Shown: positions 1 through 8,153, counted from the stretch's first letter. The stretch is DNA of 52,300 nt from CALISC01 sp963542545 (GCA_963542545.1 CAUTWO010000007.1:1-52300); one strand, 5' to 3'. Translations and numbers: made by a program. The notes: a model not told the origin generated them from the letters alone.

Positions 1-88
1 CGGTTAGCGTAGTTTTACCGTGGTCAACGTGGCCGATTGTACCAATGTTAACGTGTGGTTTTGAACGATCGAATTTTTGTTTTGCCAT
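1..88 (-). CDS. tuf: Elongation factor Tu, N-terminal part (cut by window edge)
   Basis: The first 29 codons of EF-Tu, the GTPase that delivers aminoacyl-tRNA to the ribosome. The visible N-terminus starts MAKQKFDRSKPHVNIGTIGH and runs into the P-loop GHVDHGKT, diagnostic of EF-Tu. A strong ribosome binding site (AAGGAGG) lies 10 bases before the ATG. The gene follows fusA by 24 bases and is the last gene of the classical rpsL-rpsG-fusA-tuf order; the rest lies outside the window to the left. Confidence 0.97.
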   Translation of the reverse strand, partial: MAKQKFDRSKPHVNIGTIGHVDHGKTTLT

Positions 89-112
89 AAAATAATATCC
101 TCCTTAGCAAAA

Positions 113-2185
113 TTATTTAGTTTGTCGTTTTTTAACGATTTCTTCAGTAATAGATTTAGGGGTTTGTTCGTAGTGGTCAAACTGCATAATGAAGTTTGCA
201 CGACCTTGTGAGTTTGAACGAAGTGCAGTTGCGTAGCCAAACATTTGAGCAAGTGGCACAAAGCACTTCACGCAAATTGCGTTTCCGCGGTTTTCTTGAC
301 TGTCAATTTTACCACGACGAGAAGTTAAGTCTCCAACTATGTTTCCGACGTACTCAGCAGGAGTTACAACGTCAACGGCCATAATCGGCTCAAGGATGGT
401 TGCTCCACCTTTTTCGGCAAGTTCACGAACTGCGATAGTAGCTGCTGCTTTGAATGCCATTTCAGATGAGTCCACTTCATGGTAAGAACCGTAGTGCAGA
501 GTAGCCTTGACGTCCATGATAGGATATCCTGCAATTATTCCGTTTGGAAGAGCCTCTTCCAAACCTTTGATAACCGCTGGGATGTATTCTTTTGGAATCA
601 CACCACCTACGATTTTGTCTACAAACTCAAAGCCTTTGCCTGGGTTTGGTTCAAAGTTAATAACTACGTGTCCGTATTGTCCACGTCCACCAGATTGGCG
701 GATAAACTTAGCCTCAATGTCGGCTGCCTTAGTAATGGTTTCTCTATATGAAACTTGAGGTTGCGCAACGTTTGCTTCTACTTTAAACTCACGGCGCATA
801 CGGTCAACTATGACGTCTAAGTGAAGTTCACCCATACCAGCAATAATGGTTTGGCCAGTTTCGTAGTCTGTGTAAGTACGGAAAGTTGGGTCTTCTTCGG
901 CAAGTTTTTGCAGAGCTATTGCCATTTTATCTTGGTCGTTTTTAGTTTTTGGCTCAATTGCGACGTTAATAACTGGTTCTGGGAACTTCATTGACTCAAG
1001 AATAAGGGTATCTTTTTCGGTTGCCAAAGTGTCGCCGGTTGTAGTGTTTTTAAGACCAACTACGGCACAAATGTCTCCAGCAAAAGCCTCGTCAATTTCT
1101 TCGCGGTCATTGGCATGCATTAAAAGCAAGCGACCAAAACGTTCACGCTCACCTTTAGTGGTATTTTTAACGTAAGAACCTGCCTTAACTGTACCTGAAT
1201 AAACTCTAAAGAAAGTAAGACGACCAGAATAAGGGTCTGTCATGACTTTAAAAGCCAGCGCTGTAAAAGGTTCGTCGTCAGACGCTGAGCGCAGAACTTC
1301 ATTTTCGTTTTCGTCCATACCTTTAACCGCAGCAATGTCAAGCGGAGAAGGTAGGTAGTCAATAACTCCGTCTAGGACTAATTTAACACCTTTATTTTTA
1401 AAAGCCGAACCGCAAAATGCAGGGAAGAATTTAACTGCGAGTGTTCCTTTGCGGATTGCTCTTTTGATAAGTTCAACCGGAACTTCTTCACCTTCTAGGT
1501 ATTTTTCCATCAACTCTTCATCAAAATCAGCAACAGTTTCAATAAGCAGTTGACGTTTAGTTTCAACAATTTCTTTGTACTCGGCAGGGATTTCAACTTC
1601 CTTAGTAACCTCGTCCATACCTTCGTCGTAGATGTAGGCTTTGCGAGTAATTAAGTCAATAATTCCTTTAAACTCGGTTTCTGCACCAATTGGCCATTGA
1701 ACGGCTTCGGCGTTTGCGCCTAAACGATCGTGAATTGTTGCAATTGCGTTTTCAAAGTTCGCACCAACCTTGTCCATTTTGTTGACAAAAACAATACGCG
1801 GAACTAGGTAGTCAGTAGCTTGTCTCCACACAGTTTCGGTCTGCGGCTCCACACCAGATTGAGCGTCAAGAACTGTAACCGCGCCATCAAGTACGCGAAG
1901 AGATCGCGAAACTTCAACAGTAAAGTCCACGTGGCCTGGGGTGTCAATGATATTTAGACGATGTTCACGCCAATAAGCAGTAGTAGCGGCTGAAGTAATT
2001 GTAATACCGCGTTCTTTTTCTTGCTCCATCCAGTCCATTTGAGAGGCACCCTCGTGGGTTTCGCCTAGTTTATGGATACGGTGAGTGTGGTAAAGAATAC
2101 GCTCAGTAGTTGTAGTTTTTCCGGCATCAATGTGCGCCATGATACCGATGTTTCTAGTTTCTTTTAAAGAAGTTTTTCTAGGCAT
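113..2185 (-). CDS. fusA: Elongation factor G
   Basis: EF-G, the translocation GTPase that moves tRNA and mRNA through the ribosome and helps recycle ribosomes. At 690 residues it has the usual length. The GTPase motifs are clear: P-loop AHIDAGKT near residues 16-23, DTPGHVDF near 80-87 and NKMD near 135. The later domains follow in order, including the domain IV/V segment GYPIMDVKATL and a C-terminal SQGRANF stretch. It starts 6 bases after rpsG, with no good Shine-Dalgarno of its own, so translational coupling to rpsG is likely. All tryptophans are TGG codons. Confidence 0.98.
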   Translation of the reverse strand: MPRKTSLKETRNIGIMAHIDAGKTTTTERILYHTHRIHKLGETHEGASQMDWMEQEKERGITITSAATTAYWREHRLNIIDTPGHVDFTVEVSRSLRVLDGAVTVLDAQSGVEPQTETVWRQATDYLVPRIVFVNKMDKVGANFENAIATIHDRLGANAEAVQWPIGAETEFKGIIDLITRKAYIYDEGMDEVTKEVEIPAEYKEIVETKRQLLIETVADFDEELMEKYLEGEEVPVELIKRAIRKGTLAVKFFPAFCGSAFKNKGVKLVLDGVIDYLPSPLDIAAVKGMDENENEVLRSASDDEPFTALAFKVMTDPYSGRLTFFRVYSGTVKAGSYVKNTTKGERERFGRLLLMHANDREEIDEAFAGDICAVVGLKNTTTGDTLATEKDTLILESMKFPEPVINVAIEPKTKNDQDKMAIALQKLAEEDPTFRTYTDYETGQTIIAGMGELHLDVIVDRMRREFKVEANVAQPQVSYRETITKAADIEAKFIRQSGGRGQYGHVVINFEPNPGKGFEFVDKIVGGVIPKEYIPAVIKGLEEALPNGIIAGYPIMDVKATLHYGSYHEVDSSEMAFKAAATIAVRELAEKGGATILEPIMAVDVVTPAEYVGNIVGDLTSRRGKIDSQENRGNAICVKCFVPLAQMFGYATALRSNSQGRANFIMQFDHYEQTPKSITEEIVKKRQTK

Positions 2186-2191
2186 CTTAAA

Positions 2192-2662
2192 CTACCATCT
2201 ATAGTGAGCAAACGCTTTGTTAGCCTCTGCCATTTTATGAGTATCGTCTTTTTTCTTAACAGATTGACCAAAACCTTGGCGAGCGTCTAGGATTTCTTTG
2301 GCAAAACGTTCTTCCATGGTTTTTTCTTTTCTTAAACGAGAGTAAGTAATTAACCAACGAAGACCAAGTGCTTGGCGTCTATCTGGTTTAACTTCCACTG
2401 GAACTTGGTAGTTTTGACCACCAATACGACGAGAACGAGTTTCAAGGACAGGCATTACATTGTTAAGTGCTTCTTTAAAAACTACAAGTCCGTCTTGGCC
2501 AGTTTCTTTTTCAATACGTTTAAATGCATTGTATAAAATAGATTGAGCAGTTCCTCTTTTTCCGTCAAGCATGATAGTGTTAATGGCTTTTGTAACTAAC
2601 TTAGAGTTGTAAATTGGATCAGGAAGAACATCTCTTTTAGGAATATAACCTTTTCTTGGCAT
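2192..2662 (-). CDS. rpsG: 30S ribosomal protein S7
   Basis: S7, the head-domain nucleator of the 30S subunit that binds the 3' major domain of 16S rRNA. The 156 residues match the family length, starting MPRKGYIPKRDVLPDP and carrying the RRIGGQNYQVPVEV signature in the middle. The protein ends in HYRW with a TGG codon directly before TAG. It is the second gene of the str operon, 19 bases after rpsL, with an AAAGGAG site just before its ATG. Confidence 0.98.
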   Translation of the reverse strand: MPRKGYIPKRDVLPDPIYNSKLVTKAINTIMLDGKRGTAQSILYNAFKRIEKETGQDGLVVFKEALNNVMPVLETRSRRIGGQNYQVPVEVKPDRRQALGLRWLITYSRLRKEKTMEERFAKEILDARQGFGQSVKKKDDTHKMAEANKAFAHYRW

Positions 2663-2681
2663 TATTCAATTTCTCCTTTCT

Positions 2682-3095
2682 CTATTTTTTTGGACGTTTA
2701 GCGCCGTATTTAGATCTAGCCTGAGCACGGTTTTGTACACCTGCTGTATCTAGAGTACCACGGATAATGTGGTAGCGCACACCTGGTAAATCTTTTACAC
2801 GTCCACCTCTGATTAGAACCACACTGTGGTCTTGCAGAGTATGTCCAACTCCTGGAATATACGCAGTAACTTCGGTTCCGTTGCTTAAACGAACACGAGC
2901 GTATTTACGAAGTGCTGAGTTGGGTTTTTTGGGTGTCATTGTACTAACTTTGACACAAACTCCACGTTTTTGTGGAGATGCGTAGTAAGAATTTTGTTTC
3001 TCTAATGCATTAAAGCCATAGCCTAGAGCGGGTGCTTTAGTTTTAGAGTTTTTTCTTTGTCTACCTTTGACAACTAATTGCTGAATAGTTGGCAT
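2682..3095 (-). CDS. rpsL: 30S ribosomal protein S12
   Basis: S12, the decoding-centre protein of the small subunit. The open frame extends further upstream, but the family N-terminus MPTIQQLV and a strong AAGGAGG site directly before position 3095 fix the start, giving 137 residues. The TPKKPNSALRK loop and GGRVKDLPGVRYH segment are intact, with the lysines that accompany streptomycin sensitivity in other bacteria (family knowledge). First gene of the str operon, with its own promoter upstream. Confidence 0.98.
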   Translation of the reverse strand: MPTIQQLVVKGRQRKNSKTKAPALGYGFNALEKQNSYYASPQKRGVCVKVSTMTPKKPNSALRKYARVRLSNGTEVTAYIPGVGHTLQDHSVVLIRGGRVKDLPGVRYHIIRGTLDTAGVQNRAQARSKYGAKRPKK

Positions 3096-3110
3096 ATTTC
3101 CTCCTTTTTT

Positions 3111-3165
3111 ACACGGTTCTCCGTGTTTTAATAACTTTTTTAAAAAAATATTGGGTTTTCCCAAC
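3111..3165 (-). promoter_or_regulatory. rpsL leader with two small hairpins
   Basis: In the rpsL transcript two stems are visible. The first (3142-3165) is TTGGG-AAAA-CCCAA followed by a run of Ts, attenuator-like though only 5-6 bp. The second (3111-3126) is ACACGG-AGAA-CCGTGT, ending six bases before the Shine-Dalgarno. They could serve in str-operon autoregulation; that is inference, and the stems are short. Confidence 0.4.
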
Positions 3166-3172
3166 GTATTTA

Positions 3173-3201
3173 AGTTTACCTTATTGTCGTTTTTTTTTCA
3201 A
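3173..3201 (-). promoter_or_regulatory. Promoter of the str operon
   Basis: Sigma-A-type promoter on the minus strand: -35 TTGAAA (3196-3201), 17-base spacer, -10 TAAACT (3173-3178). It reads into the rpsL leader. The hexamers and spacing are identical to those of the divergent tmRNA promoter 28 bp away. Confidence 0.6.
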
Positions 3202-3228
3202 ATAAAAACATTTGAAAACTCTAACAAG

Positions 3229-3257
3229 TTGAAAAAAAATTAAATTGCGGGTAAACT
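3229..3257 (+). promoter_or_regulatory. Promoter of the tmRNA gene
   Basis: Sigma-A-type promoter on the plus strand: -35 TTGAAA (3229-3234), 17-base spacer, -10 TAAACT (3252-3257). The mature 5' end of tmRNA at 3267 lies 10 bases after the -10, so little or no 5' trimming is needed. Confidence 0.6.
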
Positions 3258-3266
3258 AATTTTGAC

Positions 3267-3640
3267 GGGGGTATTACGGATTCGATTTAACGTGTTTGAA
3301 ACTAACTTGCATGCCGTGGTTGCGCACGTAAAAACGCGAGGTTTTATAAACGCAAAACCATTATTCGTGCCAAGAGCACAACAAACTCTTTTATACGCTT
3401 AATTTAAATCGCGTATAGCATTTTTAAAGAACTTCTGCAGTTTTTTAAAAAATGTTTTCCTTATATATGCAGAATATCTAGGTTATTTTTGAGTTTCAAC
3501 TAGATATTACTTAAACTCAAAGTTAATTTCTAGTTTGTTTGTTTTACTGGATTTTAACTAAATATCTAAATAAACTAAGCATGTAGACGGTTAAGGTTAG
3601 ACCTTTAAAGACAGGAGTTCAAATCTCCTTACCTCCACCA
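3267..3640 (+). ncRNA. ssrA: tmRNA (transfer-messenger RNA)
   Basis: Rescues ribosomes stalled on mRNA lacking a stop codon. The 5' end begins GGGGGTATTACGGATTCGA and the 3' end has a T-arm with GTTCAAAT and an encoded CCA. The seven-base acceptor stem GGGGGTA/TACCTCC pairs fully. The conserved CTAAGCATGTAGA block precedes the 3' tRNA-like part. By alignment with the E. coli form (CGTAAAAA, then a GCA resume codon) the tag reading frame runs from GCA at 3352 to TAA at 3400-3402 and reads AKPLFVPRAQQTLLYA. An antisense frame ending RRFELLSLKV over this gene is spurious. Length 374 nt. Confidence 0.95.
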
Positions 3641-3651
3641 TAAGCACATTC

Positions 3652-3683
3652 AAATGAAACAAGATACCTTGTTTCATTTTTTT
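3652..3683 (+). terminator. Rho-independent terminator of tmRNA
   Basis: A 12-bp perfect stem (AAATGAAACAAG / CTTGTTTCATTT) with loop ATAC is followed by a run of Ts, 11 bases after the CCA end of tmRNA. Confidence 0.9.
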
Positions 3684-3736
3684 ATAAGATGTTGCTGAGT
3701 TTTGTGTTAAATTGGGTTGTTTTAGCAAAACTAATC

Positions 3737-5095
3737 TTAAAGACAGATCGCCATATAAGCAGGTATACAAATTACTCCATCTTCGCGAACATGTAAGTTT
3801 TTGGGATGAATAATATAACACTTGTCAACTCTAGATTTAAATTTTTCTTCAAATTTATTTAGCGATGTGGTTTTATAGTTTTTCGCTGATTTGACTTCAA
3901 TTGCGGTGATTTTGCCAAAAGGTTCATTACTTGTGATTATAAAATCAACTTCAATGTCGTTTCTCTTTTTTTCTTTTGAATAATGACTATAAAAATAAAG
4001 TTTGTGTCCGTTTGCAGTTAAAATCTGGGCGACTATATTTTCAAAAAACATGCCCTTGTTAATAGATAGTTTGTCGTTTAGTAAATCAAGGTAAATTTGA
4101 GTTTTTTCACTTTCTTTATCTGAAAAAGTTTTGGCCAAAAGTAGACCTGTGTCTCCCATGTAGCATTTTAAGTAACTACTTGACTCAGATAAAGCAAGTC
4201 CAATATTAGGATCTGTTACCGCTGGACAAATGTTGCAAATTTTTGAGTCTTTCAGCCAAGCAAAAGCGTCTTCATAGTTTTTGCTTCTAGCAGCACTGCC
4301 TTGCTGAGTGAATTTAATACGTTTTTCGTGTTGCGCCAAAAAACTAGGAATTTGGTCAAAAACATTTAACACTTTTTCTCTGTAAGTTCGCTCTATTTTG
4401 AAAATGTCGCCACGGTAAGTTTCTAAAATGTCGGTTTTATCATCTAAACAACTTTTAAACTGCTTATTTTCCTTTAAAAAAGTAGAGATGACTTTTGGCA
4501 TACCACCCAAAACCAAATAAAGTCTAAAAGTTTCCATTAAAAGTTCGTGTATATGCTTGTCAATTGGCTTCATTTCAACAAATGCATTTTTAATAAAAGG
4601 CACTATTTGGTTGTTTCCAATTGCCCAAGTAAACTCTTCAAAGTCCATTGGATGCATGCTAATTTTTCGTTCTTCTGAAGGCAACAAGATGCCTTTGACG
4701 TTTTCTTTAATAGAAATTAAAGAACCCGTTTCTATGTAGTCATATCTGCCATCTTTAACTAAATATTTAATGGCTTCTCGGGCTTTGGGGAATTTCTGAA
4801 CTTCATCAAAAATTATTAGTGTGTTTCTTTCATAAAGTTTAGTTTTTTTATGCAAAGAAAGATACATAAAAAAACTGTCTAAATCGTTTAAGTTGCTAAA
4901 AAAGAGGTTTTTGATTTGCTCGTCTTCATTGGCAAAGTCTATCAAAATATAACTTTTGTAGTTGACCTTGGCAAACTCGACTACAGCGGTTGATTTACCA
5001 ATTCTACGAGCACCTTCAATCAGCAGAGCTGTTTTACCTTGACTTTCGTTTTTCCATTTAAGTAATTTATCGTGTATTTTTCTTTTAAAAATCAT
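3737..5095 (-). CDS. AAA+ ATPase with C-terminal DUF4143 domain (copy 1)
   Basis: P-loop ATPase of the AAA_14/DUF4143 family, common in gut bacteria and archaea and of unproven function. Visible: Walker A GARRIGKS (residues 28-35), Walker B LIIFDEVQ (93-100), a sensor-like ETGSLIS (122-128), the family segment MDFEEFTWA, and near the C-terminus EVDFIIT...AIEVKS, which fits a PD-(D/E)XK nuclease-like core (about D384, E400, K402). ATG at 5095 is chosen over an earlier GTG because AAAGGTGG lies 5 bases before it. Length 452 residues. It converges on tmRNA and has its own promoter just downstream of six direct repeats (5152-5380). A paralogue lies at 49691-51007. Whether it cuts, binds or remodels DNA cannot be told from sequence. 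Confidence 0.85.
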   Translation of the reverse strand: MIFKRKIHDKLLKWKNESQGKTALLIEGARRIGKSTAVVEFAKVNYKSYILIDFANEDEQIKNLFFSNLNDLDSFFMYLSLHKKTKLYERNTLIIFDEVQKFPKAREAIKYLVKDGRYDYIETGSLISIKENVKGILLPSEERKISMHPMDFEEFTWAIGNNQIVPFIKNAFVEMKPIDKHIHELLMETFRLYLVLGGMPKVISTFLKENKQFKSCLDDKTDILETYRGDIFKIERTYREKVLNVFDQIPSFLAQHEKRIKFTQQGSAARSKNYEDAFAWLKDSKICNICPAVTDPNIGLALSESSSYLKCYMGDTGLLLAKTFSDKESEKTQIYLDLLNDKLSINKGMFFENIVAQILTANGHKLYFYSHYSKEKKRNDIEVDFIITSNEPFGKITAIEVKSAKNYKTTSLNKFEEKFKSRVDKCYIIHPKNLHVREDGVICIPAYMAICL

Positions 5096-5115
5096 CTTTT
5101 CCACCTTTCGCTTAT

Positions 5116-5143
5116 ATTATAAGGTATTTACACTAAAAGGCAA
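5116..5143 (-). promoter_or_regulatory. Promoter of DUF4143 ATPase copy 1
   Basis: A perfect -10 TATAAT (5116-5121) with a weak -35 TTGCCT (5138-5143) at a 16-base spacing on the minus strand. The leader would be about 15 bases. The nearest upstream direct repeat starts at 5152, eight bases beyond the -35, where an activator or repressor would be expected to bind. Confidence 0.55.
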
Positions 5144-5151
5144 AATACTTA

Positions 5152-5380
5152 TACAAAAAACGCAGAGTAATAAATTGGTGAAATATACAAAAAACGCAGA
5201 GTAATAAATTGGTGAAATATACAAAAAACGCAGAGTGTTTTGATTATTTTATCTAAAAATAGCCTTATAAAGCAAACAAAAGTTTTTTAACTGTTTACAA
5301 AAAACTCAGAGTAATAAATGTGCAAAACATACAAAAAACGCAGAGTAAAAAATGGGCAAAACATACAAAAAACGCAGAGT
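5152..5380 (-). repeat. Iteron-like direct-repeat array upstream of DUF4143 ATPase copy 1
   Basis: Six copies of a 17-base core reading TACAAAAAACGCAGAGT on the plus strand, at 5152, 5186, 5220, 5296, 5330 and 5364. Within each group of three the period is exactly 34 bases; the groups are separated by 59 bases. Five cores are identical and the fourth has one change (CTC for CGC). The 17-base linkers also resemble each other: AATAAATTGGTGAAATA twice in the first group, AATAAATGTGCAAAACA and AAAAAATGGGCAAAACA in the second. No gene lies in the region. The array sits between the leuS terminator and the ATPase promoter. Confidence 0.95.
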
Positions 5381-5390
5381 AAAACGGAAT

Positions 5391-5424
5391 TAAAATAAAA
5401 ATAGACTGCTTTTGCAGTCTATTT
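5391..5424 (-). terminator. Rho-independent terminator of leuS
   Basis: An 11-bp perfect stem (AAATAGACTGC / GCAGTCTATTT, loop of four) lies 5 bases after the leuS stop and is followed by TTTATTTTA on the minus strand. Confidence 0.9.
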
Positions 5425-5428
5425 AGCG

Positions 5429-7834
5429 TTATTTTGCAACTATATTTACTAATCTCTCTTTGATATAAATAACTTTGATTACGTTTAAACCACTTATCGC
5501 TCTTTGCACTCCCTCACAAGCCAGCGCTTTTTGTTTTGCTTCAACTTCAGTGATAGTTTTAGCAACCAATTCTTTGCCGCGAATTTTGCCATTGACTTGA
5601 AAAATTAGTTCAAATGTTGAGTTTTGAAGTTTAGAGTGGTCTACTTCTGGGAAAACTTCATTAACCAATTGAGTGTTTGAGTTTAAAAATTGTAAGTTCA
5701 TCTCTTCGGTGATATGCGGACAAATTGGATTTAATAACTTTAAGAAAGTTCTAAATTGATCTTGAGAAATTGCCTGTTGCTTGTAGACCTCGTTGACAAA
5801 AATCATCATTTGCGAAATTGCGGTGTTAAAAGAAATTGTTTCGTATCCCTGCTCAACTTTTAAAATAGTTTGGTTTAACACAAAGTCCAGACCTTCGTTG
5901 TGAGAAGGTGTGATAAACTCATGCATTCGCCAAACACGGTCAAGAAAACGCTTAGCACCATCTAGCATTGTGGTAGACCAGTCTTTATCCATTTGCAAAG
6001 GCCCCATAAACATCACGTATAGACGAAGAGCATCGGCTCCGTGTGTGTCAAAAATCTCGTCAGGATTTACAACATTTCCTCTAGATTTAGACATTTTTTG
6101 GCCGTTCATCAAAATCATGCCTTGGTTAAAAAGTTTTTGAAAAGGCTCGGGTTGAGAAACCAGACCTAAATCGTATAAAAATTTATGCCAAAAACGCGCG
6201 TAGAGTAGGTGTCCAGTTGTGTGTTCTTTGCCACCAACATAAAAATCTACAGGCAGCCAACTGTCAAGTAATTTTTTGGCTTCCTTTGAGTTAAGCGGGA
6301 CAACTCCAGCGGCTGTTTTTAAAATATAGGCAATGTAGTACCAAGAACTGCCAGCAACTTGCGGCATGGTGTTGGTGTCATAACTGTAGACTTGTCCATC
6401 TTTTTCAAATTTAACCCACTCAGGACAGTTAGCAAGTGGACCGTCTCCAGTGCCAGACGGTCTGATTTCTTTTAGTTTAGGCAAAACTAGCGGTAGGTCT
6501 TTGTCTTCAACTAAGTGGACGTTTTTATGTTCATCAAAGTAAAGCGGAAAAGGTTCACCCCAATAGCGTTGGCGTGAAAACACCCAGTCACGGAGACGAT
6601 AGTTAACAGTAGTTGAACCCGCCTTGATTTTCTTTAAGTGTTGATTTAGGGTTTTTTTAGCCTGCTCTATGTTTTGGCCATCAATTAGCGGTGAGTTGAT
6701 GTGAACTCCATCTTTGGTATAAGGAAGTTGGTTTTCAGGAACATCTATAATTTTTAAAATATCTAGGCCAAACTTATTTGCAAACTCAAAATCGCGCTCG
6801 TCGTGTGCAGGCACGGCCATTACAGCGCCAGTCGCGTATTTGAAAAACACATAGTCTGCCACCCATACTGGAATTATGCGGCCAGAAATTGGGCATTTTG
6901 CGTAAGAACCAGTGAAAACTCCTGTTTTTTCGTGTTGAGTTTCGCGGTCAAGATCTGACTTTTGTGAGGCTAGTTTAATGTAGTTTTCAACTGCTCGCTT
7001 TTCTTCTTTAGTTGCGATTTTTAAAGCAAGTGGGTGTTCAGGCGCTAGCACTAAATAAGAAAGTCCGTAAATTGTGTCAATTCTGGTGGTAAAACAAGTG
7101 ATTTTTTCGTTAGTGTCTAGCACTTCAAAGTCAATTAAAGTTCCCTCGCTTTTGCCGATCCAGTTGCGTTGAGCCTCTTTGACCTCTTCCGGCCAATCAA
7201 CCAAATCCAGGTCTTTAATTAATCTTTCTGCGTATTTAGTTATTTTTAAAACCCACTGTTTAAGGGTTTTTTTATACACAGGAAAATTACCACGTTCTGA
7301 GACCATCAGTCCGTTTTTGACAGTTATTTCGTCGTTTGCCAAAACTGTGCCAAGTTCTGGACAAAAATTCACTTCAATGTCTTTAAGCTCCGCAAGGTCG
7401 TGTTCATATAGTTTCTTAAAAATCCACTGGGTCCAGTGGTAAAACTTAGGATCGTGAGTAGATATGCTTTTTTGCCAGTCAATGGCTTTACCTAGTCGGT
7501 TAAGTTGTGCTTTAAAGTTATTGATACTAATTTTAGTAATTTCTTCAGGTTGCACATTGTTTTGAATTGCAAACTGTTCAGTTGGCAAACCAAAAGCGTC
7601 AAAACCCATAGTTTGCAGTACAGAAAAACCTTTGGCTCTTTTGTATCTGGCCAAAATATCGGTAGCAACATAACCCTCAACGTGTCCAACGTGGAGACCT
7701 AATGCAGTTGGATAGGGAAACATGTCTAAGATAAAGTATTTGGGTTTAACAGCGCTTTCTTTAGTTTCAAAAGTTTGTTCTTGTTCCCAAATTTTTTGCC
7801 ATTTTTTTTCGTATTCTAAAAAGTTATTTTGCAT
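5429..7834 (-). CDS. leuS: Leucyl-tRNA synthetase
   Basis: Class I synthetase charging tRNA-Leu. It shows the HIGH-type motif HVGH after PYPTALGL, the KMSKS motif GQKMSKSRGN, a full CP1 editing domain with PAHDERDFEFA, and the C-terminal anticodon-binding and tail regions. The open frame runs 32 codons further upstream, but the family N-terminus (MQNNFLEYEKKWQKIWEQE) puts the start at 7834, giving 801 residues; the Shine-Dalgarno is weak. The editing-site threonine motif reads TTRIDT where most families have TTRPDT. The gene follows acpP and ends in a strong terminator. Confidence 0.96.
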   Translation of the reverse strand: MQNNFLEYEKKWQKIWEQEQTFETKESAVKPKYFILDMFPYPTALGLHVGHVEGYVATDILARYKRAKGFSVLQTMGFDAFGLPTEQFAIQNNVQPEEITKISINNFKAQLNRLGKAIDWQKSISTHDPKFYHWTQWIFKKLYEHDLAELKDIEVNFCPELGTVLANDEITVKNGLMVSERGNFPVYKKTLKQWVLKITKYAERLIKDLDLVDWPEEVKEAQRNWIGKSEGTLIDFEVLDTNEKITCFTTRIDTIYGLSYLVLAPEHPLALKIATKEEKRAVENYIKLASQKSDLDRETQHEKTGVFTGSYAKCPISGRIIPVWVADYVFFKYATGAVMAVPAHDERDFEFANKFGLDILKIIDVPENQLPYTKDGVHINSPLIDGQNIEQAKKTLNQHLKKIKAGSTTVNYRLRDWVFSRQRYWGEPFPLYFDEHKNVHLVEDKDLPLVLPKLKEIRPSGTGDGPLANCPEWVKFEKDGQVYSYDTNTMPQVAGSSWYYIAYILKTAAGVVPLNSKEAKKLLDSWLPVDFYVGGKEHTTGHLLYARFWHKFLYDLGLVSQPEPFQKLFNQGMILMNGQKMSKSRGNVVNPDEIFDTHGADALRLYVMFMGPLQMDKDWSTTMLDGAKRFLDRVWRMHEFITPSHNEGLDFVLNQTILKVEQGYETISFNTAISQMMIFVNEVYKQQAISQDQFRTFLKLLNPICPHITEEMNLQFLNSNTQLVNEVFPEVDHSKLQNSTFELIFQVNGKIRGKELVAKTITEVEAKQKALACEGVQRAISGLNVIKVIYIKERLVNIVAK

Positions 7835-7889
7835 AGTAAAGTATAGTCCTGAAAATATTAGATTAAGATAGATGTAAGTGGTTTTATGG

Positions 7890-8129
7890 TTATTTTGCAG
7901 ACTCGGCTTTAAGTGTCTCAAAATAAGCAACTAAGTCGCCAATGGTTTTAATTTCTCTTAGTTTAGTTTCATCAACTCTAATGTCGTGCTTTTCTTCAAA
8001 GGCTAAAACTATTTCAACAGCGTCAATTGAATCAATTGCTAAGTCTTCTTTTAGTCTGGCGGTTGGTACGATTTTTTCGTCTTCAATATTTAGATTTGTT
8101 TTAATAATGCTTTTAATTTCTTCAAACAT
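7890..8129 (-). CDS. acpP: Acyl carrier protein
   Basis: Small acidic carrier of acyl chains on a phosphopantetheine arm. The attachment motif DSIDAVE (canonical DSLD.VE) is present in the second third of the protein. ATG at 8129 gives 79 residues; a TTG two codons earlier is also possible and is better spaced from AAGGA. It lies between pyrG and leuS on the same strand. In a genome of this type it may serve phospholipid acyl transfer as well as any fatty-acid synthesis; no fab genes are in the window. Confidence 0.93.
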   Translation of the reverse strand: MFEEIKSIIKTNLNIEDEKIVPTARLKEDLAIDSIDAVEIVLAFEEKHDIRVDETKLREIKTIGDLVAYFETLKAESAK

Positions 8130-8153
8130 GGGCAATTTTTCCTTTTTTTAAAT

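Noticed and set aside
3597..3821. Minus-strand reading frame of 74 codons ending in RRFELLSLKV
   Set aside because: It runs through the antisense of the tmRNA 3' end; this peptide pattern is a well-known false protein from tRNA-like ends.
5152..5380. CRISPR array
   Set aside because: Cores are 17 bases, the linkers are nearly identical to each other, the count is six, and no cas genes are present.
5152..5380. Replication origin with iterons
   Set aside because: No dnaA, dnaN or rep gene and no DnaA boxes nearby; the array sits on a promoter of an ATPase gene.
3267..5424. Integrated mobile element at the tmRNA 3' end
   Set aside because: No integrase and no second copy of the tmRNA 3' end was found downstream; the single ATPase gene alone does not make an element.
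7835..7930. N-terminal extension of LeuRS by 32 residues
   Set aside because: The added stretch overlaps acpP, is not family-like, and the normal N-terminus begins at 7834.
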